NCBI GenBank assembly: GCA_013368325.1
Contig: JAACJK010000113.1
Location: forward strand, 620,001-684,000
Direction: 5' to 3'
Length of the DNA: 64,000 nucleotides
DNA from: Ephemerocybe angulata
Taxonomy: Eukaryota > Basidiomycota > Agaricomycetes > Agaricales > Psathyrellaceae
A program made the translations under genes and the position numbers. Of this stretch, positions 36,134-47,673 are shown in pieces (within the stretch, counting starts at the first letter, position 1; each line of letters begins with the position of its first letter). The notes under the pieces are model-generated. The model did no database searches. It worked only from the letters and a program-made list of their open reading frames with translations, and was not told where the DNA came from.

Positions 36134-37286
36134 CTAAAAATCGAAGACATCAGCATTTCTTGGGCTCATGGCAAGGTTCGGATACTTGCCGAGCTCCTCA
36201 ATGCTATAGTCGAAGTCAGAGGACATGGAGTCAGAGTCAGAGTCAGACATAAGGTAGTCTTGAGGTTCATAGTCGAGGTCGGAACTGGAGTCCGAGAGGT
36301 AGACGTCCATGAGGGTGTCTGAGCCAATGGAGTCGTCCTCGTACCCTTTGTGGTAATCCAAGTCTTCGAGTCCACCTAGCTCTTCCCGATATTGTTCCAT
36401 GAGGGCTTGCTCTCGGCGTTCCTCCTCCAATTCTGGGAAGGCGTCTTCGAATTCACGCTCCCGGTCCTCAACGGCGTCCATCTCCTGCAGTTCGATGGCA
36501 AACTCCTGCCTCAATTCCTCTCGCATCTGCTCTTCTTCTGCTTCATCGTCGTCAGCCATCTGAGACGAAAACTCTGCTCTCAGCGCCTCCCTCTCCATTT
36601 CCTCTTGCGCTACCTCTCGCAGCTCTTGAAGCTCCGCGGCATATTGGTCCCTCAGCTCTGCCAGCCGCCCACGAGCTTCATCCTCAGTGAGACCATCGTA
36701 AAGGCCGTCCGGGTCCGATGGGGCCAAGTCGAAGTCGCTGTAGACGTCGGTTAACTCTTCTTCAAAGTCGTCCCCTTCTGGGATGTATTCCCCGCCGTCG
36801 GAGGACTCGTCGTCTGTCTCTGAGGGTATTTCGACGATCAAGTGTCGGCAGAATGGACATGTCCCCTTGGCCTCTCCAATGACCCACTGTGCGATGCTGA
36901 TTTCCAACGTCAGTCAGAAACGGCGACGGGAGTTTAAAAGGTAGACCAGCTCACTCCGAGCGACAGAACGTATGTCCACAGTACTCAACCTTAGTCACGC
37001 CAAAGTAAGCTTCCGCTTCCTTCTTTCCCTTTCCTTCCGGCTGCAGTCCCCCGGCCTCCACCTTCTTCAAATACTCGGCTTCTTCATCGAATAGCTCCCC
37101 GAACGATGTGGTGCAGACAGGGCAGGCGTCGCTGAGATCGACGTCGGTCTTCTGGAGAACCGGCAGATCGGCAACGGTCTTCACAAGTAGTCGATGCAAG
37201 AACTCGCTCCTTGGTTTGACCGCAAGGTCCAGAAATCGGAAGACCTGCCCGGTCGCCGAATTACCATCGTCATTAGGCGCCTGCAT
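36134..37286 (-). CDS. RING-finger protein with acidic coiled-coil tail
   Basis: About 365 residues in two exons. After a 60-residue N-terminus a C3HC4 RING is assembled: DACPVCTTSFGELF, a 35-residue loop of charged residues, VEYCGHTFCRSDIAQWVIGE (across the intron) and GTCPFCRHLIVEIP. The rest is strongly acidic. A heptad-like region (about residues 200-290, with AQEEMEREALRAEFSSQM and QEFAIELQEMDAVEDRE) should form a coiled coil. A Ser/Asp tail (YLMSDSDSDSMSSDFD) and NADVFDF end it. Likely an E3 ubiquitin ligase or scaffold; substrate unknown. Start at 37286 is the first ATG in frame. Confidence 0.82.
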
Positions 37287-37479
37287 TTTCCAGCGGCTAT
37301 CTAGGGTTCTTCGTTGTTGAGGATGTTCGGGTGTGTTGGGGTATTTAGGGTTGATTTGCAACTCAGATCGAAAGTGGGAGATGCGGGTAGAGAGAGAGAA
37401 GGTGGAGAGATGGAGGGTGGCAAGAACTCAGACAAGTCTGAGAGGTTGTAGGCCTTGTTGGTGAGCGTTGGATCAACAA

Positions 37480-37500
37480 GAAACGCGGCGGCCGCGTTTC
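37480..37500. repeat. Perfect 10-bp inverted repeat with ACGCG arms
   Basis: The arms GAAACGCGGC and GCCGCGTTTC are separated by one base and include the NotI-type core GCGGCCGC. It lies about 195 bp upstream of the RING gene start, so it could be a transcription-factor site for a dimer; function is inferred. Confidence 0.7.
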
Positions 37501-37898
37501 GCGTTAGGGGCTGTCATGTGACCCACATCGAGGAGTCTCGGTGGAGGTGGGCGGACCGTTGGCGGACCGAGTCACCGAATTTGCTTTATCATCAAGCCAA
37601 TTTATGATCCGCGACCACCGTCACGATCGGCGAGCGCGTCTTCTCTGTGTTTCTTCTGTGCTTCACCTGCTTCGCGTCGGGCGCCTGCGTAGTAGCTCGC
37701 TCTGGACTGTGGAGTGTTCTATCTTGTTCTATCCAGCCATATCCCTGCATATAATTGACTTCTACCAGCTTCTACCCCATTTTGCTATGAATTATCGGCG
37801 CTTGATCCGTCTTTGGCCGCGACTCCAGGAACAACGTCTAGGGAGGTCTGGGGCCCCAATCCAATGGGACTTCCTACGACTTCCCGGGACCCGCAGGG

Positions 37899-37917
37899 AA
37901 TCTATTCCGAATAGATT
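37899..37917. repeat. Perfect 9-bp inverted repeat
   Basis: AATCTATTC, one central C, then GAATAGATT. Located about 580 bp upstream of MFS transporter 2. No element I know matches it. Confidence 0.7.
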
Positions 37918-38495
37918 TTTCAGGGAGCTCTGGTGGATTGATGGCAGCGGCTCAGGCGTTCATCCGTCGGTGTTCCCGCCCAGTATGGTCTCAAAATTGA
38001 TGGCAATTTGCATTCAACGATTCCAAAGTACTTACTATTGCCCATAGATTTCCTGCGGGAAGTCGTCCAACGTCCACACGGAATTTTCTAAGGCTTTACT
38101 CGATTTTCGGCGCTCTACTGACTCAAAAGATTATCCATCCAGAGGAGTGCAGGGATCTTCAGGGGCCCTCTGGGGTCCTACACTGTCCGGCCTATGCATA
38201 TCCAACCCCATACCCCGGCTACCAGTGCCCATGCGCTACCAGGCAATACCCCAGGCATCCGGGGTGAGAACAGGTGAGAACTGACTCCTCATTGGCTCCT
38301 CCAGTGTCGACCATGTGCTACCTTTTGCTCCTCCTACCATAACTCCGTTATGATCATGTCCGGACCCCTGGAAATTACATTTATAATGCAGATCCCTTGA
38401 CGTGGAACGCCCAGGTTGCCCCAGTCAATCCCCTCCTGCCCGGGCTCTCCTCTCTCCTCTCTCCCCACCTTTTCCCCGAACACGAGACGTTATTT

Positions 38496-40503
38496 ATGTC
38501 TGTTACGAACGAGAAGGGTGTTCCCTCCGATGAGGGACACACTCCTAAGTTTCTTGCTTCTAGCACGGACGAGAAGGGCTCCATCTCTCATACCGATCGC
38601 CTTAACTCGGATGTCGAAAATTTCGACAAGGACGAGGAGTTCGGCGGCCCGGATAATAGGCGGAGGCTCGAGAAGAAGCTTTTGCTCAAGGTCGACCTTC
38701 GCATGAGCATTTTGGTTGTCATCTACATTCTCAACTATGTATGTTGGCTTTTTGCTCCTCGTCGACCAAAATCGCTGATGACGACAATTACCCTTTCAGA
38801 TTGACAGAAATAATGCCGCGTTCGTGACCCGCCTCCTTATTTTCCGACGATAAGCCGAGACTGACTGGACGTTCCTACAGGGCTGCGAGACTGAGAGGTT
38901 TTGAAGCAGATCTGCACTTGACTGGAAAGCAATTCCCCACCTTGCTCTCGATTCTCTATGTCGGTTACATTATCATGCAGGTGCCCTCGTGAGTTTTGGA
39001 CCGTACTCAGGAGTGACCGTAAACTGACCCAGTCCTTCACAGGAATATGTTCCTTAACTGGATCGGCAAACCATCACTTTATCTCCCCGCTTGTATGATT
39101 GTCTGGGGAACGATTTCGGTCCTCACTGGTATCACTCACAAGTAGGTTGTTGTCCAATCATGACAGCGTCTTAACTTACACTTATATCAGCTTCGTCGGA
39201 GCACTCCTGACGCGTTTCTTCCTGGGTTTCGTTGAAGCTGCTTTCTTCCCTGGTGCATTGGTAAGAATGATTACTTTGACCATCGGATTGGCGTACTTAA
39301 AGACGTTCTAGTTCCTCCTTTCCAAGTGGTATAAACGCGAGGAATTGGGTCTGAGAACAGCTATTCTCTATGTCGGAAACATCATTAGCAACGGCTTCGG
39401 TACGTTGATGGCTTCTGGCATTCTCAACGGCATGGAGGGAAAGCTTGGCCACGCAGCCTGGAGGTAAGCCTATCAACTCCTCGGGTTGCGCTAGGTCTTA
39501 CTGAAGTAATTCATCTTAGATGGCTCTTCTACATTGAAGGAGGGATTACCATTGCAGTTGCTGTTCTTGCCATCTTCGTCCTCCCGGATTTCCCGACGAC
39601 ATCGAAATGGCTTTCACCCCAGGAACGCTCCCTGGCGATCAAGCGTATGGAAGAGGATGGCGGTGTTAATGACGAGGAGAGTGAAAGTGCAGGGAGTGGC
39701 CTGTTGATGGCCCTCCTGGATTGGAGGGTCTGGTTCATTGCTCTCGCCCTCACGTCGCAGGTCGTCGCCCTGTCTTTCAACGCGTACTTCCCAACGTTGA
39801 CTGCAACCCTTGGCTATAACCGCACTGTTACTCTGCTTCTCTGCGCGCCTCCTTGGGCCTTCGCGGCTCTTGTCACTTTCTTCGTTTCTCGGTAAGCCAC
39901 CCTTACGACAGTCAAACGTTTATTCCTGGCTGAACGTGCGTTCTAGGCATTCGGACCAAGTCCAGGAGCGCTTCTATCATATCATGGGATCCTATATCAC
40001 TGGTATCATTGGCTTTATCATCGCTATATCGACGATGAACACTGCTGCCCGTTACATTTCTCTGTGAGTTTATCTTTTGGAGATATCCGATATCGATTGG
40101 CCTAAACGTGCCCACCTCCAGGTTCCTGATGGCACAGTCCTATGCTGGTTTCGTCGTTCTGTATGCGTGGATTAGCAATTCATTCCCCCGGCCACCTTCG
40201 AAACGTGCCGTCGCCCTTGCTCTGATCAACGCGTTCTCTCAACTGGGCAACATTGCTGGATCGTGCGTATTTCGCCTCTTAACCTCACCTCGAGTACGCG
40301 CTAACCCACTTTGTAGATACGTGTGGCCAACTGCATGGGGCCCAACCTACCGTTATTCGTATGGAATCTGCATTGCCACAAGTGGGCTGGCTATCGCGAT
40401 GTGCTTCGTCTTCAAGCTCCATCTGCAAAGTCTCAACCGGAAGGCGGAGGCAGAGGAGAAGGCGAATGGGGCTGAAAAGCAGGGATTCCGGTACATACTT
40501 TGA
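38496..40503 (+). CDS. MFS transporter 2, anion:cation symporter (allantoate permease-like) family
   Basis: Paralogue of MFS transporter 1 with the same helix plan and matching exon borders. Cytosolic acidic N-terminus MSVTNEKGVPSDEGH leads to LRMSILVVIYILNY and IDRNNAAAARLRGFE. Further segments: LTRFFLGFVEAAFFPGAL, LPDFPTTSKWLSPQERS, LSFNAYFPTLTATLGY and PPSKRAVALALINAFSQ. The C-terminus is Lys/Glu-rich and ends GFRYIL. About ten introns; all exons restore frame, giving roughly 500 residues. Predicted import of an organic anion with protons; substrate unknown. The stop is only 80 bp before the start of the NEM1-like gene on the same strand. Confidence 0.93.
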
Positions 40504-40583
40504 TCGGGAACAAATACTTAGATACAGCTTACATAAATAAGGGATAAGGCTTTTCGACCAAAGTGTATTGCCTGGCTAAGATC

Positions 40584-42117
40584 ATGAACACACTGGGGTA
40601 TGTCGCTCGCCAGTTCGACGTCCTCGCCAGTGCAAAGCCCGCTGTCGACGGCAGCGACCCCAATGCCACCCACCTGCCTAGAGTAAAGTCCGAGAACTGG
40701 TCCTCCTCCTCATTCCTCTTCCCCCCGTCCCTAAGGACTAGACGCTCAAAGTCCTCACCCTCAATACCGAAGGTCCAGCACCAGCCCACACCCTCGCCGC
40801 TCACACCACCCCCAACGCCCCCAACTTCCCTCATCGACCCGTTGCCACCAAGTCCTCGTTCGAAACAGAACCTCGAGTCGGTCATCAACCGAATCTTCTT
40901 TATTCGCGTCGTTCTGGTCGTCTGGGACCACGTCAAGGCTGTCTGGTCGTCAGTAGTGGAGCATGTCGACGCTCTGAACGCGCTGACGTGGCGGAGAGCA
41001 GCGGGGGCATTGGAGGCCGCAGCAGCAGCAGGAGTGCCGTCGGCGAAGGGCAAGGGCAGGGCGGTGGATGGACAGGATGTCAACTGGAGTCTGGAACTTG
41101 TCGAGGATCCCTCGTCGAACTCAACATCGATATCGATACGGTACGCTGCCTCGGAATCGTCCCGCTCATCGACACCCATCCAGGCCGCGTCGAGGTCTGG
41201 GACCCCTGTGCTCAACGCCAAGAAGTCGCCGTTTCACCTGCCTAAGACCCTGGTGCTTGACCTCGATGAGACTCTAATTCACTCCACATCACGACCAATA
41301 CCATCGCAAGGCGGTTCCGGGTGGTTTGGACTCTCTTCGGATGTCCGTAGGAACAAGGGCGCGGGACATATGATTGAGGTTGTCTTGGGAGGGCGAAGTA
41401 CGTTGTATCACGTATACAAGCGGCCATTTGTCGACTTCTTCCTACGGACTGTGAGTTTTGCCACCTCACCGTACTGTTCCTTCCATTGCTCAAGCCAAGT
41501 GCAACAATAGGTTTCTGGGTGGTACACGCTTGTCATATTCACGGCCTCTATGCAAGAGTACGCGGATCCCGTTATAGACTGGTTAGATGCGGGGACAGGC
41601 ATATTGACCCACAGACTCTTCCGCGACGTACGTTATTCATACTTTGTTAACTCTTGGTTCATTCTCTTACTTTCATTCCCCACAGTCGTGTACACAACTG
41701 CCGAATGGATCATATACCAAGGATCTGTCGATTATCGAACCGGATCTGTCCCGCGTGTGTCTGGTGGACAACTCACCAGTGAGTTACGACATAAACGAAG
41801 GTACGCCTATCTCGATAATCGCCTGCTCACGCTGTTCTGCCTTACTGATGTCAACGTTGTGCTCATGACCTTGCTCGACCATCAACCTGGCGCGCGTAAA
41901 CGTATCTCCATCCACTCGGCTTGGACTGCTGACTTCGACTTTGATCTTGGGGTTGGCAGCGAACGGAATCCCAATAGAAGGGTGGACGAACGATCCTTAT
42001 GACGAAGCTTTACTCGACCTTCTACCTGTTCTGGACTCTCTGCGATTTACCTCGGACGTTCGGCGAGTGCTTGGCCTGCGCACTGCGGGCCCACATCATC
42101 ACCGTGCCCGGTCATAG
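40584..42117 (+). CDS. NEM1: NEM1-like CTD-family phosphatase
   Basis: Catalytic subunit type of the Nem1-Spo7 nuclear-envelope/ER phosphatase that activates the phosphatidate phosphatase Pah1 and controls lipid storage. The long Ser/Pro-rich N-terminus includes a hydrophobic stretch ([20 protein letters not shown]) that could anchor it in the ER. The HAD/FCP1 homology domain starts [17 protein letters not shown], with the DxDxT catalytic motif. Later come [49 protein letters not shown] and [20 protein letters not shown]. Four exons, about 430 residues. The end HHHRARS is short of homology, which is normal. I chose ATG at 40584, because the frame before it starts at GTG. Confidence 0.9.
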
Positions 42118-42944
42118 CACACCGTGTTCGTCGCGTCCTCGTGCCCTTCACGCACATCGAACTTTTTGCATCTCCTACGCACCACCTTCCCCCCTTTTGG
42201 GCATCCATAAGCCCACACTCACCACCACATCGTATCCCATTATTCACTGCACGACTGGGGCTCAGAGGGACTCGAAGCCAGTTACCCGACGTCTTGGCTT
42301 TGGTACCTACATACTTGTTCGAAGAAGGATTGAGAGCGCGCCCCAGACGTCATAGTCTGGTGTTCTTGGAGCCATTTCGTTCGGTTATCTGCTGCGTCCT
42401 GCCCTTCTGTTGATTCTTTGGCCTGATCCTTCGTTCTGATCCATTCTAAGGTTCAACCCTCTTGGTTCTTTAGTCACCCGCAGCCCCCTCACGTTTGCTC
42501 ATCCATCTCGATAATCTTATGACTATAGTAGTAACAGTAATTATTTAAACTCGGTGATACATATGCGTCACCTTGGTCTTGTCACATTCCGCGCGTTGTT
42601 GATTTGGGGACTATGTAGTGCAGTTGTTCTGGGAATGTGAACTCATGCAGCATTGCATATCTTGTCAAGGGGAGAGGCGGTTCCCGAGCAGGCGATATCT
42701 CATTTGTATGGTAAAATTTGATCTAATCTCCGTAAGAATTTGCTGAGTTAAGGTAAGGAGGGACCAAGCCGTCGAAACTAACACGAGCGCCTATTCGACG
42801 ACTCGAAAATCGGTAAGGGACATAAGTTGACTGACTATATCGTAACAATGGAGGTGAAGAGAAGATGCGAGGAAGACCCGTATGGTATGGACGGTGGTAC
42901 AAGGTAAGCTGAGGAAGAGGAGAAAGACGAGAAGACAGGTTTAT
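42118..42944. other. Convergent 3' region NEM1 / SNF7
   Basis: 827 bp between two converging genes. No coding signal is supported on either strand. It should contain the 3' untranslated regions of both neighbours; the remainder is unassigned. Confidence 0.4.
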
Positions 42945-44075
42945 TTACATCGCCAGTGCAGCTTGTAGTTCCCTGAGCTGTGCTTCCTCGTCGTCCAGCA
43001 CCTCCGGTTGCTCTAGATAAGATAGGAGGTGGTAAGAACTATGTTCAAGAGTCATGGAAAGTGACGCACTGTCTTTCGTTCTTGTTGCTGATGGGGGAAG
43101 GTGTACTGGTGCATGATCCGCCTCGGCCAAGCGATCGTTGAGAACCTCTTCCTCCATCTCTTCCAACTCTCGCTTGAGTTCGTCCTATAAGAGCGCCGTA
43201 TGAGAGGCGCATACGCAAATCGCAGATAATGAAGCTTACCTCGTCCATGTCGATGCCGGCGTTCATTGGGTCAGAAATGGCGGCGCCAATCTCGTTCGCC
43301 AGGTCCCTCTGCTCCTGCATTGCAGCCATCTCCGCGTCCACCTTCTCGATGGTCCTGTTGCCCCATTGAAGTGGTTTGTACGTTGATCAGATGGGAGTAT
43401 CCGGTTGCACCATGAGATCCGGTTGGGAAAGGGGTTTGGAGATAATGCATTTGCTCGTCAGTCACCGAAAGGGCAGAAGCGAGGGTAAGGAAATATGACG
43501 CACATATTGCCGTGAATAACCTTGAGAGCTTCAGATGCCTTCTTCATAGCAGCCATCGTCTCTGCATTCAGGTTCGCGGACTCGAGGGTATTGACTTGCA
43601 TTTCGAGCTGCATCCGTGTGCCGGCTAACCGGTCCAACTCCGTTTCGTTCATCTTCTTTCGCTTCAGGGCGGCGGTTGCGACTGTTCATCGGTGACGGGA
43701 AGAGGTGAATAGTGATACACAGTATATGGATCGACATGGGTCGTATGCGGAGTCATAACACGGCGCAGGGAGGGCGCATTGAAGTAGGGGTTCGCCGCAG
43801 CATAGTCGAAGGATGGGATAGGACAGCAGTAATGAGATCGCAGAGCACAGTGAGTTCCACAGCTCAGGCTTGTAGTGAGATGGAGACTGCGCACCTGCTT
43901 TATTCGTAACAGCATTCGCCTTCGCCTTCTTCAGCTCTTCGTCGATCTTCTTCTGCAGATACTCCTCTTTCTTCTCAAGCATCTGCAGCTGCTGCCGCAG
44001 ACCCACAATTGCGTCCCTCGCCGATTGCTTGGGGTCCCGGCGAGCGCCAAAGTAGCTCATGAAGCTAGCCATCAT
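42945..44075 (-). CDS. SNF7: SNF7 (VPS32), ESCRT-III subunit
   Basis: Polymerises on endosomes and drives membrane scission in multivesicular-body sorting. Five or so exons give about 220 residues. N-terminal helix MMASFMSYFGARRDPKQSA is the membrane-insertion part. The basic helical hairpin follows (RQQLQMLEKKEEYLQKKIDE, then AALKRKKMNETELDRLAG). The acidic C-terminal half has AMQEQRDLANEIGAAIS, DELKRELEEMEEEVLNDRL and the MIM1-like terminus DDEEAQLRELQAALAM that binds Vps4. The first intron, about 210 nt, is long for this locus. Either Met at 44075 or 44072 may be used. Confidence 0.94.
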
Positions 44076-44516
44076 GGGTTCTGGTTGTCAAGACGTTCTC
44101 TCGGAAAGGTGTAATGAGGCGTTTGGGACTCTTAAGCGAGTTTGTTGTCCGAATGCGAAGTAATCGAGACTTGTACAGTGCCCGAGATCAGAGGAATGCG
44201 CTCGAGAATGAGAAAGGATCGAGGCGAAAGGTGCAGTTGGCAAGAGAGATAGCTGCGGACTGTAGAAGGGTAATGGCGATGGCGGAGGCCAAAGGACTGT
44301 TGCAAGCACACCGATGCACCCCGATAAGGAAGGTGCGTGATCCAGAAGGACCATGACATCAATCGCAGAGCAAGTCAAACAGCAATCCTCCTCCTCAGTC
44401 TACACGTTCACCATCCTGTTTTCTATTCTATCACTAAGCCAGCTCGACAGTCAGAATATAGCGCCAATTGCGCGTTAAGTAAGTAATATAGAGCAAGGTA
44501 ATGTATAGGCGGTAAT
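44076..44516. other. Intergenic SNF7 promoter / LAG1 3' region
   Basis: About 440 bp; both neighbours are on the minus strand. Short frames on both strands here have no homology that I recognise. Confidence 0.4.
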
Positions 44517-46020
44517 TTAATCGTCCTTGGAGTCGTTTTCGTCGCTATAAACAGCCGACGGTTAGTGCTTTGCAATCCCAGCTTCAGCGAGGAGAACTCA
44601 CTCATCTACTTCTTCGTCACTTCGCGTGTCTGCCGCACCGGCGCCCATCACCACCCGCCATGCGACTCGGCAAATCATCCAGAACCATATAATTTGGAGA
44701 ACCTATATCGCCAAGAAGATCAGCGCCAATCAAACCAACGTTCGATATACCCTCACCTCCAGCGCAGTCAACATGACGCAAAACGTCCAATGCGCACGCT
44801 GCGTCAGGTAGTAGCCATTCTCGGGGTCAAAGCGGAACGGCACATAGACGGGCAGCTGTCGGATGGTCGAATGCAGCACGATTGTATAGAGGATGTGCCG
44901 CGAAATAAGCCAGGACAGCATAAAGAACCCGAAAGTCGAGTCCGTGTAGATTTGGGGAAGGGATAGGTACCGCATCATTTTGGCCATCTTTGCAACGTGT
45001 GAGTCTCCTTGACGCCCAAAATTTATCGTGTCACTTACGGGAAGGAAAATATCGCACCAGTCCATGAGAAGCATAATGAAGCAACCCACGCGCGTGAAGT
45101 TGGTATAGTAGCTGAGGAACAGCAGGAAAACAGTGATAGCATGGTGGGTCATCATCTGCCAATGGTCCTTTCGTCGCGCCTCCGCGTTCAGGACCAAGAC
45201 CTGGTGGATGTAGTTTGCTGTCTGGAGAAGGTAATAGAATTTGACCGGTCCGGCGAGTGCGATGTGAGGATAGCTTATCCATAAGGGTTTTAGGTTAAAG
45301 ATTGTGTGCGGTAGGTTTTGATGCACGTACTGAGCCAAACGGCAGATCAGCAACTAACTGGCGCATAGAAAAAGGACGACGTACGAGACCGTAGGCAGAA
45401 GCGAACGTGTAATAAACGAAGGGCCATCCCTGCTCAGCGAACCTCATAACGCTGCGTTGGACCTGCCTCAACTCCCGTTTCGATGGCTTCGATACTGCAA
45501 ATCCATTGACGCGGCCTTCCGAATGTCCATTGGCATGACCATTTGTATAGCCGTTGGCCTTCCCATTTGCCTGGCCATTACTGTGGCCATTACCATTGCC
45601 GTTGGAGTGCCCGTTGGTGTGACCATTCGCGTGCCCGTTGGTGTTGTGGCCGTTACCATTGCCGTTGGAGTGCCCGTTGGTGTGACCATTCGCGTGCCCG
45701 TTGACGTGGCCATTCGCATGTCCGTTGGAGTGACCGTTGGCGTACCCGTTTGATTTCGCGCTAGCGTTGGCACGCTTAATCTCGAGATTCCGCATGAGCT
45801 TCCACCGTGCAAAGGGCTCGGCCACACAGAGACGCAGGACATCGCGGAGGATGGCCAATACAGCGATAATGACCACGATGGTTACGAGATCGAGAGGTCC
45901 GACCAGATAGTACTTCGAGTCAGGGAAGGAATCGGTCTTGCTCGGCGTCTGGATAGGATACTGAAGGGTGGTGAGCAGGCTGATGTAGGGCCTGAGCTGA
46001 TCCATGGTTGTTGGAAACAT
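44517..46020 (-). CDS. LAG1: TLC-domain ceramide synthase (LAG1/LAC1 type) with NGH-repeat insert
   Basis: ER enzyme that joins a fatty acyl-CoA to a sphingoid base. N-terminus MFPTTMDQLRPYISLLTTLQ, then a hydrophobic helix (IVVIIAVLAILRDVLRL). Next comes an insert of about 75 residues made of Asn-Gly-His and Asn-Gly-x repeats. The TLC domain follows: VYYTFASAYGL, WISYPHIALAGPVKFYYLLQ, and the Lag1 motif DHWQMMTHHAITVFLLFLSY with its two essential His, then MLLMDWCDIFLP. The last helices end in an acidic Ser/Asp tail (EEVDESDENDSKDD), typical of fungal enzymes. Five exons. Starts 227 bp from the divergent RRM gene. Confidence 0.93.
45520..45760 (-). repeat. Asn-Gly-His coding minisatellite in LAG1
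   Basis: The repeat encodes alternating NGH, NGN and NGY triplets. A 50-nt stretch at 45591-45640 is identical to 45654-45703, a period of 63 nt (21 codons). This points to recent in-frame duplication. Confidence 0.85.
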
Positions 46021-46247
46021 TACGGGGGCAAGACCTGACCCTTAAGATGTCAAGAGACCGTCCTGGGTCGAGGAACGGCGGGCAGCGAAGGGGGACAGGG
46101 AAAAGGGGAAAAGGGATATCTGGGGTTTATATAATTGTGCCAGCAGCAATGAGCAGACTTTTAAGTTTGAACGCGCCAACGGACACCGCGGCGTGAGAAA
46201 GTGTCCAGGGGTAGCGATCACGCCCAGCCAAGTTCTGCCTGACCATC

Positions 46248-47183
46248 ATGGCCTCCTCCTCATCCCAGCCAAACTGCACTCTCTACGTCAACAACCTCAA
46301 TGACAAGATAACAAAGGACGAGCTTAAGACTCAGCTATATGCCCTCTTTGCTACCTATGGCAAGATCATCGACATCGTCGCCCTCAAGGGCAAGAAGATG
46401 AAGGGCCAGGCCTTCCTCGTGTTTGCTGATCTCGCAGGCGCGACTACCGCAATGCGCGCTTGCGAGGGGATGCTATTCTACGACAAGCCCCTGGTGCGCA
46501 GCAATAAGCACCGCGTTCCTGTGTAATTCGTCTAACTATGTCTTCCTCACGTAAAGCACATTGCATACGCAAAGAGCAAGTCGTATGCGACACTCTCGCG
46601 CGAAGACCCCGACTTTGTTCCTCCGACGGCCGCCAACGCCAGCTCGGTACTGCAGAATGGAAAGCGGGCAAGAGAGGAGGATGCTACAGAGCAAAGACAG
46701 GCAAAACGAGAAAAGTCTGATGAGGATTCTGATGAGGAGATGGAGATTGAGGATGACGACGACGTCCCTGCCAAACTTGACACGAGTGCGCCCAGCCAAC
46801 ACGTTGAACACAGCTTTAGACTAACCATGTTCCTCCGTGAAAGCATCCACTCCCTCTACGATCCCGCAACAGATCCAGCAGGCCTCGCCGAGACTACTAT
46901 GTACAAATTTGCCCCAAGAGGTTACAAACGACGTGCTGGCTGTTCTTTTCCAACAGTGCGTACCACCCTGTGGCTCCATATGTCCCTTACTTACACTCTT
47001 GCTAGATACCAAGGTTTCAAATCTACCCAGGTGACATGGTCACCTCAGCCCAACCCAGACGGCACCCGCGTCAAGATGGCGCAGGTTTTCTTCGACTCTC
47101 CCGAACTAGCGACTACCGCGAAGGATGCTCTCGATGGTTTTACCTTGAAGAAGGGATGGAAGATGTCCGTAGTGTATATCTAG
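46248..47183 (+). CDS. U1A/U2B''-type spliceosomal RRM protein
   Basis: Two RNA-recognition motifs. RRM1: CTLYVNNLNDKITKDELKTQ (RNP2) and KGQAFLVFADLAGATTAMRA (RNP1), joined across an intron to HIAYAKSKSYATLSREDPDF. The acidic/basic linker KRAREEDATEQRQAKREKSD leads to RRM2, LLCTNLPQEVTNDVLAVLFQ and VKMAQVFFDSPELATTAKDA. It ends KKGWKMSVVYI. This is the U1A/U2B'' (Msl1) arrangement, in which RRM1 binds a U1 or U2 snRNA stem-loop. Five exons, about 250 residues. I cannot separate U1A from U2B'' by eye. Confidence 0.9.
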
Positions 47184-47673
47184 TCCTTGATTCGTTGGTG
47201 TGTGGTTTTTCATTCGTTTCGCATGTATCAATCCTTCTGCTATCTCCCCACAAAATCATATCACCCATGGCAGATTTACCGTGCTATGGAAGTTGGGCCC
47301 GTGCTTGCCGGGACGTTTTGTCCGGGTATGCTCCTGAGGGACACTGTCCATTTCCGCGGTCCAGCTCACTTGGGTCACAAAACCATCGACCACGAGTAGG
47401 CACAAGGTTTAGTTCATCAATTGCAAGCTCGGGCGCTAACCTTGCTCATTAGCTGTGCCATGCACTGCAAGCAAACACGGTCTCCCTTTCTTCAAGGCGA
47501 ATAATGTATACCCACAGGCTCCAGTCATGCAGTTTATGGCAACCAAGCTCAAAGAATGTGCGCGGTCGTCTCGCTGACCTGAGACGTTCTTACTTCCCGA
47601 CTGCTCATCTTGCATGCAATTCATCCTGCAGTGCAACTATAGTACAATTTCGTATCTAGTGCTTATGCCTCGG
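47184..47673. other. Convergent 3' region
   Basis: 490 bp between the RRM gene and the first HSP31-like gene, whose stops face each other. Short frames on both strands show no conserved domain. Confidence 0.4.

Larger units (their letters stand above)
37287..38495. other. Large divergent intergenic region RING / MFS transporter 2
   Basis: 1.2 kb with no supportable gene. It contains two short near-perfect palindromes (37480-37500 and 37899-37917) and several GGGGCCCC/GGGCC-rich patches around 37850 and 38150. A frame at 37541-38047 has no recognisable domain. Confidence 0.45.
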
